Shown here: piece by piece, positions 1 to 5,363 of the stretch
How the letters are laid out: each line of letters opens with the position of its first letter
How positions within the stretch are numbered: position 1 is the stretch's first letter
Assembly (NCBI GenBank): GCA_937873255.1
Contig: CALMVM010000394.1
Coordinates: 1-5,771, forward strand
Length of the DNA stretch: 5,771 nucleotides
Direction: 5' to 3'
Source of the DNA: an uncultured Verrucomicrobiota bacterium
Lineage (GTDB): Bacteria; Verrucomicrobiota; Verrucomicrobiia; Chthoniobacterales; SZAS-18
Program-made: the position numbers and the translations under genes
Notes under the pieces: generated by a model
What the model saw: the letters and a program-made list of their open reading frames with translations, nothing else
The model's database searches: none
Told to the model about the DNA's origin: nothing

Positions 1-36
1 TCTGATTACTTGCCGCACTATTTGTTTTGGGTAGGA

Positions 37-116
37 AAAGTCGCGCCCCAAACTCCCTCCTTGTCCCCCACCCGAATCTATGAACGTCCACGAAAGTCGC
101 GCCCCAAACTCCCTCC
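37..116. repeat. Pair of 24-bp direct repeats, candidate origin iterons
   Basis: Two identical 24-bp copies lie at 37-60 and 93-116, 56 bp apart start to start. The shared core is CGCGCCCCAAACTCCCTCC, preceded by AAAGT. They begin 28 bp beyond the stop codon of the replication initiator gene. A perfect 24-bp repeat in a window this size is not expected by chance. Direct repeats next to a plasmid initiator gene are the normal place and form of iterons, the binding sites of Rep. The 56-bp spacing is about five helical turns, so both copies would lie on a similar face of the DNA. More copies may lie left of the window. The iteron role is inferred; the repeat itself is directly seen. In bases 1-36 I see nothing recognisable. 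Confidence 0.75.
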
Positions 117-143
117 CGTACACAGATTCTTTTTGTACATGCT

Positions 144-1250
144 TTACACCTCCGGCGTTTTCCTTGAGTGGGCGCTCTCCCTGTAACCCTTCGCCTTCTG
201 GTTCCCCACGATGATCTCGTCCACCACGCCCCTCGCCGGGTAGAGGATCCAGATCGCGCCGATCACCGGCGGGAACCCGCGCCTCGGCTTTTCGCCCCGG
301 ACGAGCTTTTCGTCGTAGGGCTTCGTCCAATCCAAGACGTTTTTTCTGCCCAATTCCTTGAGAGCCTTGCGCACCGCGTTCATGCTGTCGCGCACGCGTT
401 TCTCCACGGTGATCCCACTCTCCCGTAAAATGGTTTCCAGCGATAGAGTGTAACCGGCGCCCGTGATCGCCCCGTTTTTTACCGCCTGCCGGTAATTGTG
501 CGAAAGTCGCTCGTAAATCCAACGGGCGAGAGGAGAGTCCAGCGCCATCAATTTTCCGTAATTGATGGCGCGGAAGGTTCTTTCGAGGATGGACCGAGTG
601 ACCAGAGGATTGAACACCACGTAGCGGTGGGATTTCTCTCCCTCTTTGTCCTCGGCCTTCAAATCCTCGTCGTAGGCGGAGTAAAGCATGAACAGGCCAC
701 TCGACATCAACGCCCGGTTGGAATCTCCGTCCCGCCGCAGATCGTAGGACGCCAGCCGCGAAACGAGGAGGGCTTCGTCCAACTCAGCGATGGGAAATTC
801 GTGACCACTGGCTCTCAGGTGTTTGCGCAACTGCGAGAGCGTGAACACGGCGCTGATGATCAGGTTTCCGTCCTTGTCCGCGCTGGTTCGCAGCGCCACG
901 TGCTGCTGGACGGCCAAATGAAGAATGGCTCGGAACACCAACTCCTCACGCACACCGGGATACATGCCCACGTCGCCCTCGCCCTTCTCGATGATGGCCG
1001 GCGCGATGCGTAGCGTGTACTCGACTTGGCGAAACGAGAACGAACGCCGCAAGGTTTCGACCTGGGTGGTCACCTTGGCGTGCCGATCCAGCAGGTATTT
1101 GGGCATCGCGTCGAAAATTTCGTGCGTGTGCGTCTGACTCGGCGAATCCACGAACCAGCCTTCGAACAGCGCCAACTGGGTTCCCCCTTCCGGATGGCCG
1201 ATGGCCAGTGCGGTACGTTCGACCTGCGGCTCGTGCTTCTTTCTTGGCAT
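144..1250 (-). CDS. Plasmid replication initiator protein, tandem winged-helix type
   Basis: 368-residue protein that probably binds iterons and opens the plasmid origin for host replication proteins. The N-terminal 60 residues are a variable tail. Residues about 71-170 look like a first winged-helix domain, ending in FTLSQLRKHLRASG and a following helical stretch. Residues about 210-305 look like a second: FNPLVTRSILERTFRAINYGK, then SPLARWIYERLSHNYRQA, a wing-like strand (GYTLSLETILRESG) and a basic recognition helix (RVRDSMNAVRKALKEL). This arrangement and these blocks are typical of RepA/TrfA-like plasmid initiators as I recall them; no search was done. The start is ATG at 1250, directly against a GTGT/ACAC palindrome and without a Shine-Dalgarno sequence. 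Direct repeats downstream (37-116) and partition genes upstream support the role. The reading frame is intact. A phage or integrative-element initiator is the main alternative. Confidence 0.85.
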   Translation of the reverse strand: MPRKKHEPQVERTALAIGHPEGGTQLALFEGWFVDSPSQTHTHEIFDAMPKYLLDRHAKVTTQVETLRRSFSFRQVEYTLRIAPAIIEKGEGDVGMYPGVREELVFRAILHLAVQQHVALRTSADKDGNLIISAVFTLSQLRKHLRASGHEFPIAELDEALLVSRLASYDLRRDGDSNRALMSSGLFMLYSAYDEDLKAEDKEGEKSHRYVVFNPLVTRSILERTFRAINYGKLMALDSPLARWIYERLSHNYRQAVKNGAITGAGYTLSLETILRESGITVEKRVRDSMNAVRKALKELGRKNVLDWTKPYDEKLVRGEKPRRGFPPVIGAIWILYPARGVVDEIIVGNQKAKGYRESAHSRKTPEV

Positions 1251-1279
1251 TGTGTTACACTGTTATTATGTTGAAGTGT
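1251..1279 (-). promoter_or_regulatory. Candidate operator abutting the rep start codon
   Basis: The plus strand shows GTGT-T-ACAC at 1252-1260, a 9-bp palindrome touching the rep start codon at 1250. A further AGTGT half-site lies at 1275-1279, 18 bp from the ACACT half-site at 1257-1261. The ten bases TGTGTTACAC (1251-1260) recur exactly, in inverted orientation, at 1733-1742 upstream of the RHH gene. A protein bound here would cover the ribosome-binding position and the likely 5' end of the transcript. The motif is directly seen; its use as an operator is inferred. Confidence 0.5.
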
Positions 1280-1378
1280 TGTTGTATTACTCAAATATCA
1301 TAGTATTAATTTAAACAGTCGCAAATTGTTTTCAATGAGATACTTATGAGGATAATACCCTGTTACAATATTATTATG
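1253..1378. repeat. 18-bp imperfect direct repeat flanking the AT-rich rep upstream region
   Basis: TGTTACACTGTTATTATG at 1253-1270 and TGTTACAATATTATTATG at 1361-1378 match at 16 of 18 positions and lie 108 bp apart. They bracket the AT-rich gap (1251-1373) between the RHH gene and rep. The second copy overlaps the stop codon of the RHH gene. An inverted relative begins at the RHH start codon (1713-1740), containing ATAATAATATTG and GTGTAACA, so the RHH gene is itself flanked by an inverted repeat. Candidate roles are a centromere-like partition site, operators, or an AT-rich unwinding element. None can be chosen from sequence alone. Confidence 0.5.
1308..1335 (-). promoter_or_regulatory. 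Weak candidate promoter for rep
   Basis: On the minus strand TTGAAA (1335-1330) and TAAATT (1313-1308) are separated by 16 bp and sit about 60 bp upstream of the rep start. Both hexamers match the sigma-70 consensus only partly, and the region is so AT-rich that such matches arise easily. The GTGT/ACAC sites at 1252-1279 lie downstream of it, where a bound repressor could block early transcription. Confidence 0.25.
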
Positions 1379-1715
1379 CCCGGCTGACGGTTTGCCGCCG
1401 CCGCTGGTCGTCCGTCAGCATGGCACGGTAGGCAACCACCAACACCGAGGCATCCACGGAGACTTGGCGCAACGCCACCCGGACCGCTTCAGAGTCCGAA
1501 ACGCGCTTGATCCCGCTGTCCTCCAACACGCGCCGTATTTCTTTCATTCGCGCCACGTCAGCCGGATAAAGAGACATGGTGGATGTGGTTCGCCTGAGAC
1601 TGGCTTCGGTTCTTTTGGCTCGACCATCGGCCAGGAGGAGCGACGCGGGCGCGGGTAGGACCGGTTTGGAGATGAGTTTTTGGCTGCGGAGTCGCGTGAG
1701 GGCGTCGGCTTTCAT
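1374..1715 (-). CDS. Ribbon-helix-helix DNA-binding protein, ParA partner (ParG/ParB-like)
   Basis: 113-residue basic protein. Residues 1-42 are a positively charged, probably flexible tail. Residues 43-50 (TTSTMSLY) fit the DNA-contacting beta strand of a ribbon-helix-helix fold, 51-66 fit helix A (ADVARMKEIRRVLEDS), and 73-84 fit helix B (SDSEAVRVALRQ) after a glycine turn. A mobile tail followed by a C-terminal RHH is the architecture of ParG-type centromere-binding proteins, which activate a ParF-type ATPase and repress their own operon. The gene starts 14 bp after the parA stop codon, so the two are probably co-transcribed. The ATG at 1715 has no Shine-Dalgarno; the preceding bases are nearly all A/T. 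An RHH antitoxin is the alternative, but no toxin gene lies beside it. The fold is assigned by eye, and the partition role rests on context. Confidence 0.75.
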   Translation of the reverse strand: MKADALTRLRSQKLISKPVLPAPASLLLADGRAKRTEASLRRTTSTMSLYPADVARMKEIRRVLEDSGIKRVSDSEAVRVALRQVSVDASVLVVAYRAMLTDDQRRRQTVSRA

Positions 1716-1729
1716 ATAATAATATTGCG

Positions 1730-2284
1730 TTAGTGTAACACAGTAACAATGGCCAAAGCAACCCGGCCGACTTCCTCGCGCGCTTCCTGGGTCAGCGCCT
1801 TCCAGCCTGCGAGTACGGCGTGTTGATACGATTCACGCAATTGAAGGTACGTCTTGAGCATGGGTAGTCCAATTTCCTTGGCGGTTTGGTCGAGTCCCCG
1901 CGCTAAAATTGTCTTTTCCCGCACGTTGGTAAACAGGAGTCGCGTCTTGTTCGCCGCACGCAGGTTGGTAATCAGGCGTGCGGTGTCCTGCGAGGTGAAA
2001 AGATCGCAGGGTGAAGGGCGCGAAACTACGATCACGGTGTCGGCCTCCCGAATCGCGGTGCTCACCGTCGCGGAATCGAGCCGCGGCGGGGTGTCCAGCA
2101 ATTGGATCGGTGCTCCCGCGTCCAGAAGCTCGGGGCTGTCCGCCAGCCAGCGGGTGGCGGTTTGCTGCGGATCAAGGTCGCGGACCGCCGCAGCGTGTCC
2201 AGCTTCCCGCAACGCCATGGCCACCAAGATGGCCGTCGTGGTCTTGCCGGCTCCCCCCTTGCCGTTAACGAAGGAAATTATCAT
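1730..2284 (-). CDS. parA: ParA-family plasmid partition ATPase (small, type Ib)
   Basis: 184-residue deviant Walker ATPase that would bind nucleoid DNA and move plasmid copies together with a centromere-binding partner. The deviant Walker A is KGGAGKTT at residues 9-16, with signature lysine K9 and catalytic-loop lysine K14. The A' motif is DLDPQQTAT at 36-44, and Walker B is IQLLDTPP at 60-67 with D64. The later FTNVREKT segment (118-125) and the helical C-terminus also fit the family. No N-terminal helix-turn-helix precedes Walker A, so this is the short class Ib (ParF/Soj-like), which usually leaves autoregulation to its small partner, here the RHH gene 14 bp downstream. The ATG at 2284 leads straight into the MIISFVNGKGG strand and P-loop, so this start is secure. 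It lacks a Shine-Dalgarno. Inverted repeats at 2291-2313 are likely its operator. Confidence 0.95.
   Translation of the reverse strand: MIISFVNGKGGAGKTTTAILVAMALREAGHAAAVRDLDPQQTATRWLADSPELLDAGAPIQLLDTPPRLDSATVSTAIREADTVIVVSRPSPCDLFTSQDTARLITNLRAANKTRLLFTNVREKTILARGLDQTAKEIGLPMLKTYLQLRESYQHAVLAGWKALTQEAREEVGRVALAIVTVLH
1732..1742 (-). promoter_or_regulatory. GTGT/ACAC motif upstream of the RHH gene
   Basis: AGTGTAACACA on the plus strand contains GTGT-A-ACAC, the same palindrome layout found before rep (GTGT-T-ACAC). It overlaps the stop codon and last codons of parA (parA ends at 1730), within 20 bp of the RHH start codon. Because it lies partly in coding sequence it may be coincidental, but the exact ten-base match to 1251-1260 in opposite orientation argues for a shared binding site. 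Confidence 0.4.
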
Positions 2285-2526
2285 AATGTTAGTGTATTAC
2301 ACTGTTTCAGTGTTTGATTGTGACCGTAACATGATGTGGCGTTGCGGTGGCAACCAATTTCCAGCGGAGGTGAAATCAAAAATTCGATGACAGAAGAGAG
2401 GGTAGATGCCTGCTGCGCGTCTTTAAACAAAGAGAGAAGGCCGTGCCGATGGAAGGGCCTGAATGTCAGATGAACGTCCATGGCGGGGGGCAGTTACTCG
2501 GTCCCTTCCGCTGGCTACCTCTTCAA
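2285..2526. other. Intergenic region upstream of parA, no gene seen
   Basis: This stretch holds the parA operator at its left end and then no convincing gene. A five-base-pair hairpin (GTTGC-GGTG-GCAAC, 2341-2354) is visible. A purine-rich GGAGGTGA lies at 2366-2373 on the plus strand, but the first ATG after it (2387) is too far for a normal ribosome-binding site and opens only a 28-codon frame. The parA promoter must lie here on the minus strand, but I find no clear -35/-10 pair. Confidence 0.5.
2291..2313 (-). promoter_or_regulatory. Overlapping palindromes upstream of parA, candidate operator
   Basis: Two perfect inverted repeats share a half-site: AGTGTA-T-TACACT at 2291-2303 and ACACTG-TTT-CAGTGT at 2299-2313. 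This gives three alternating half-sites (AGTGT, ACACT, AGTGT) starting 7 bp upstream of the parA start codon. Arrays of short half-sites in both orientations are typical binding targets of RHH partition proteins, which repress the par operon and often recognise the centromere the same way. The half-site is the one found upstream of rep and the RHH gene. Overlap with the parA promoter is likely but not shown. Confidence 0.6.
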
Positions 2527-2549
2527 AGCCACCGGCTCTGCCGGTGGCT
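2527..2549 (-). terminator. Perfect 10-bp stem-loop after the decayed TPR gene
   Basis: AGCCACCGGC and GCCGGTGGCT form a perfect 10-bp, GC-rich stem with a 3-base loop. It sits 2 bp beyond the stop codon of the minus-strand membrane/TPR gene (2552-2554). On the minus strand the stem is followed by a T run of only about three (ending GGCTTTGAAG), so it is a weak rather than textbook intrinsic terminator. It could also stop read-through from the right into parA. A REP-type repeat is an alternative; no second copy is in the window. Confidence 0.55.
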
Positions 2550-2551
2550 GC

Positions 2552-3640
2552 TTACTGCGTCTCCGCCGCTCGGTGTGCCTGTGCCTTCGCGAGACCCATT
2601 TGCGCCTCACGATCATCGGGCTGCAAACGGAGGGCAGTCTGGAATTCCCTGACCGCCTCGTCCAACTGCCCTCCGGTTTCGGCGAATCTGCCGAGATTGT
2701 CGTAGGCGGCCCAGCAGTGTGGGTCCTTGTCCAGCGCGTCGCGCCAGAGCGTTTTCTGGCTCTGGTAGGCCCGCGTCCGCTGCCAACTCGCCACTCCCAG
2801 AACCAGCAACAGCCCGGCACCCACGAGGGACATTGGTACGTGAAGGGAGCTCCGGTGCAGAAATGCCACGCCTGCCCCGGCGAGGGCCAACGGTGCCATG
2901 CTTGCCAGATAAAAAAGATGGTCCGCCACGAAGGATAAACGGAAATAACCGATTTCCACCACGCCCGACACCGGCAGCAACGCCACCAGAAAGCATCCAA
3001 AAGCCAGCAGTCCGGCTCGCGCCGAGACCAGGCGGCGCGAGAGCCACAATGCCATCCCGGCAATTACCACCAGCAGCAAAGGCACAAAGGCAAACGGCTG
3101 ACCGGCGTCGATTTTCCAACTCGGGTAGACAGTCATCAACGGATGCGGCCACAGCAGCTTGCCCAAATAAAACCACACGATATCACCGGCCGTGGCGAGG
3201 CGTTGCGGTCCGCTGCGGCCCCACGCCGCGTCGTTGCCCACCGCCGTCTGGTCCCACAACTACGTCCAGACCGAGAGGAGAACTGCTGCCAAAGAAAAGA
3301 GAAAAATCGGCGCGATGCCCCACAAGCGCCGCCAGTGCCAACCCCATCCACCCACCAGGCCAGCAAGCAGAGAATGGCGGGCAGCACCATCGTTGAGGTT
3401 TTGCTGGCCATGGCCAAACCTGCGCATAGTAGCGTCAGTGTGTAATCGGCACACGCTGTGCCAACACGTTCTCCGGTTTGCGCGCGGTCTGGCCGCGACA
3501 GGAAAAACAGGATCGCCAGCAGGTAGAACACGCCGGAGAGCGTGTTTTTCATCTCGCTGATCCACGTCACGGACTCCACCTGTACGGGATGCAAGGCCCA
3601 AAGCACCGCGCCCTGCTCCGGCTATTTTCAAGGTCAACCT
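2552..3640 (-). pseudogene. Decayed, 5'-truncated membrane protein with TPR tail (TMTC/O-glycosyltransferase-like)
   Basis: Conserved pieces lie in two frames. One frame, from about 3620 to 3340, gives LWALHPVQVESVTWISEMKN and then a membrane stretch ending SKTSTMVLPAILCLLAWW. The other, from about 3334 to 2552, gives RRLWGIAPIFLFSLAAVLLSVW, WFYLGKLLWPHPLMTVYPSW, further membrane helices and a TPR-like tail (WAAYDNLGRFAETGGQLDEAVREFQTAL begins the repeat region). These fit large bacterial multi-spanning proteins with C-terminal TPRs that resemble protein O-glycosyltransferases. Lesions: a frameshift between about 3330 and 3357 (one base lost or two gained), an in-frame amber at 3260-3262 where CAG would fit, and an in-frame stop at 3622-3624. 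In the other frame, RRLTLKIAGAG at about 3643-3610 resembles the segment expected just before the HPVQ block, suggesting a second frameshift near 3615. The long N-terminal region of the family is missing. Function is surely lost. Confidence 0.8.
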
Positions 3641-3834
3641 GCGGTGCTGCTGCTTTTGCCTGACAAGGGGGTAGAAGGTTCACAGGCCGTCGTTACGAAA
3701 GCGGGTTTGTTTAGCGTCGATTGATTTTCGGCATCCACGTTCGCCGTCATTTATAAACAAACCCACCGCTGCCGCGCTTCTCCGTCAACTTGCCTCTAGC
3801 AGTTCTGGCTCGAACTGGTGACACGGTTGGCCTC
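3641..3834. other. Gene-free gap with an 11-bp inverted repeat
   Basis: No coding sequence is supported here. GGGTTTGTTTA (3703-3713) and TAAACAAACCC (3754-3764) form a perfect 11-bp inverted repeat around a 40-base spacer. A smaller hairpin, CAGTTC-TGGCTC-GAACTG, lies at 3800-3817, 17 bp beyond the stop codon of the VKOR gene. Either could lie in the 3' end of the VKOR transcript, but neither is followed by a T run on the minus strand. The gap lies where the decayed TPR gene loses its 5' end, so the larger repeat may be the remnant of an insertion or deletion event. Confidence 0.5.
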
Positions 3835-5079
3835 TTACCAGATCGCCGATGTTCCTGGGCCGAGTTGTTCTTGCAATACTTGGTCCAAACGCTGGGACAA
3901 TCCGAAGCTGCCGGAGAGCACCGCATGTGGCAGCACGAGTTTGGGGATTTCCCCGGCTTCTAGCGTCTGGTAAATTTTGCCCGCATGATGCAACGCCTGG
4001 TCAACCTCCGAGGCGGCCAGAATTCGCCGGAAAGCGTCGGCACCCACGAGTAGTTCGGCCTGCCGACGCGCCTCGTCGATGGGCGGCGGCTGCGAGCCGC
4101 CGGCCATCAGCCAAGCATCGTAGGTGGCAAACTTCTCCGGAGCCGCCTTCCACACCGCCAAAGCGTAGCGTGCGTACAAGCAGGCGTTGGCGTGCTCTGG
4201 ACGCAGCCGCTCCACCGCCGGGTTACAGGCGGGATCCAAGGGGGTAGGCACAAGCACGAGAGCACATTCGGGACTGCGGCGGGCCACTGCGGCGATCAGC
4301 AGCGCGTGGCTAGTCCGGCACGCCTCGCAGGTGTAGTCAAAGAGCACGGCCACGACATGCGTCGGCGCGGACGAACCCGCGAGCACCGGGTAGGCTGTCG
4401 CGTCCAGATGTACCCGGCCATCGACCAGCACGAAGTCACGAGCAGGAAGAGCCACGGACTGGATGCTGGCAGGCAATGCGGTGGGGCCAATCGGAGCAGA
4501 AATAGATGGCTTGACGGAGGGCAGCACGAATTGTCCGCCCACTATCAGTGTCAGCACACCAGCCGCCACCGCCACCGGCAAACTCCACCACCGGCGTCCC
4601 CCTGCCGGAATGTTCTCGGCTGCCAACCGCAGGACCAGCAGACCGCCTAGGCTCGCGCACAAATGCGTAGCCAGACAAAAAGGGCAGTAGCGCCCCAGCA
4701 AGAGGGCTTGCACCGCCACAAACCACCCCGCCGCCCCCAAGGCAACGAGACTGAGCATGGCCAGCCCCACCCACACCGCTTGCTCGCGGCGGAAGTGCCG
4801 GGCAGCACGCAACGATGCGAGCACGCACAGGCCGCCTAGCACCGTGAGGTAAAGCGCCGCAGCGGGCAAAATGACCGGCACGGGTCCCCAGTAAGCCCAG
4901 TGCGTGCTGGTGACCGTCCCGCAATCCGCCTTGCCACCGCAACCGACGACCGGCGGCCGACCCACCAGCGTGTGCCACGCGAGCAAGGAGGCCAAACCCA
5001 GCGCCGCCGCAAAACACAGGGTCGCCGCGCTGAGGGTCCGGGTAGAAGGCCGCGGTGCAGAAAGAAGCCGTCGATCCAT
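3835..5079 (-). CDS. Vitamin K epoxide reductase-DsbA/thioredoxin fusion (disulfide-forming enzyme)
   Basis: Integral membrane enzyme expected to make protein disulfides in the periplasm and pass electrons to quinone, joining the DsbB-like and DsbA-like roles in one chain. Numbered from ATG 5079 (414 residues), likely membrane helices are at about 18-40, 66-90, 101-127, 137-153 and 166-186. The VKOR part has loop cysteines C47 and C53, the following S/T and W61, and the quinone-site motif CPFC (C132, C135). After the fifth helix comes a thioredoxin-fold domain with active site CEAC (C251, C254) in DYTCEACRTSH and a probable cis-proline at P379 (EIPKLV). C285 and C300 may form an extra disulfide. 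A GTG at 5100 would add seven residues; ATG is preferred because a weak GAG lies 7 bp before it. All redox residues are present and the frame is intact. Natural substrates are unknown; the divergent neighbour is one candidate. Confidence 0.93.
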   Translation of the reverse strand: MDRRLLSAPRPSTRTLSAATLCFAAALGLASLLAWHTLVGRPPVVGCGGKADCGTVTSTHWAYWGPVPVILPAAALYLTVLGGLCVLASLRAARHFRREQAVWVGLAMLSLVALGAAGWFVAVQALLLGRYCPFCLATHLCASLGGLLVLRLAAENIPAGGRRWWSLPVAVAAGVLTLIVGGQFVLPSVKPSISAPIGPTALPASIQSVALPARDFVLVDGRVHLDATAYPVLAGSSAPTHVVAVLFDYTCEACRTSHALLIAAVARRSPECALVLVPTPLDPACNPAVERLRPEHANACLYARYALAVWKAAPEKFATYDAWLMAGGSQPPPIDEARRQAELLVGADAFRRILAASEVDQALHHAGKIYQTLEAGEIPKLVLPHAVLSGSFGLSQRLDQVLQEQLGPGTSAIW

Positions 5080-5135
5080 GTCTTGCTCTAAGCTCGTCAC
5101 GGTTCGTCGGCAAGCGGTGGTCCGTAACCGTTGCC

Positions 5136-5150
5136 GTCCCGCAGCGGGAC
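5136..5150 (-). promoter_or_regulatory. 15-bp palindrome in the VKOR leader
   Basis: GTCCCGC-A-GCGGGAC is a perfect palindrome with a single central base. If transcription starts about seven bases after the predicted -10 (5166-5171), it covers roughly +10 to +24 of the leader, where a repressor or an RNA hairpin could act. CGGGACAA, its right half plus two bases, recurs at 5205-5212, 60 bp away on the far side of the promoter. The operator role is inferred from position. Confidence 0.4.
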
Positions 5151-5165
5151 AACCAAAAAGCGATG

Positions 5166-5174
5166 ATTATACCA
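5166..5174 (-). promoter_or_regulatory. Extended -10 promoter for the VKOR-DsbA gene
   Basis: On the minus strand the sequence reads TGGTATAAT, a perfect match to the extended -10 consensus TGnTATAAT. A weak -35 (TTGTTG, 5192-5187) lies 15 bp upstream; extended -10 promoters often need none. The predicted start near 5159 gives a leader of about 80 bases to ATG 5079. Confidence 0.6.
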
Positions 5175-5331
5175 GCGAAAGATCTGCAACAAATTTGAGA
5201 TGTTCGGGACAAACGCTCTCTCGTCAGGGTTTTTTACTTAAATTGCTTTCGTGCGTATATTTACATGAATAATTTTTTCAGAACTAGGCTGAACCCCCAA
5301 AAATTATCTTCCCCTTTTAGGGTACAACTGC
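5175..5331. other. AT-rich divergent intergenic region
   Basis: No gene is supported between the two opposed promoters. The stretch 5215-5310 is strongly AT-rich in contrast to the flanking coding DNA, with T runs at 5230-5235 and 5272-5277. A short CCCT-TTT-AGGG inverted repeat at 5312-5322 lies at the -35 position of the plus-strand promoter. A shared regulator acting on both genes from here is possible but not demonstrated. Confidence 0.45.
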
Positions 5332-5340
5332 TGATATAAA
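5332..5340 (+). promoter_or_regulatory. Extended -10 promoter for the plus-strand membrane protein gene
   Basis: TGATATAAA matches eight of nine positions of TGnTATAAT and ends 23 bp before the ATG at 5364. The predicted leader is therefore only about 17 bases and contains no Shine-Dalgarno sequence. No good -35 hexamer is visible at 17 bp; a small CCCT/AGGG inverted repeat sits there instead. Confidence 0.5.
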
Positions 5341-5363
5341 TCGGTCGCTCCGACACGGCTCGT

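Noticed and set aside
498..1013. 171-codon plus-strand open frame inside rep
   Set aside because: It is antisense to a well-supported initiator gene, has no recognisable motif, and long antisense frames are common in GC-rich coding DNA.
1374..1715. RHH gene as the antitoxin of a toxin-antitoxin pair
   Set aside because: No small toxin gene is adjacent; the upstream partner is a ParA ATPase, which points to partition.
2387..2473. 28-codon plus-strand frame after GGAGGTGA at 2366-2373
   Set aside because: The spacing from the purine run to the ATG is about 13-16 bases, too long for a normal site, and the short Arg/Cys-containing product resembles nothing I know.
2470..2480. ATGAACGTCCA, also present at 80-90 between the iteron-like repeats
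   Set aside because: A few exact 11-base matches are expected by chance in a window of this size, and neighbouring bases do not extend the match meaningfully.
2281..2481. 66-codon minus-strand frame overlapping the parA start
   Set aside because: It covers the likely parA operator in a different frame, has no domain features and no ribosome-binding site.
3800..3820. GTTCGAGCC on the minus strand, resembling a tRNA T-arm
   Set aside because: The surrounding bases do not fold into acceptor, D and anticodon stems; it is only a six-base-pair hairpin.
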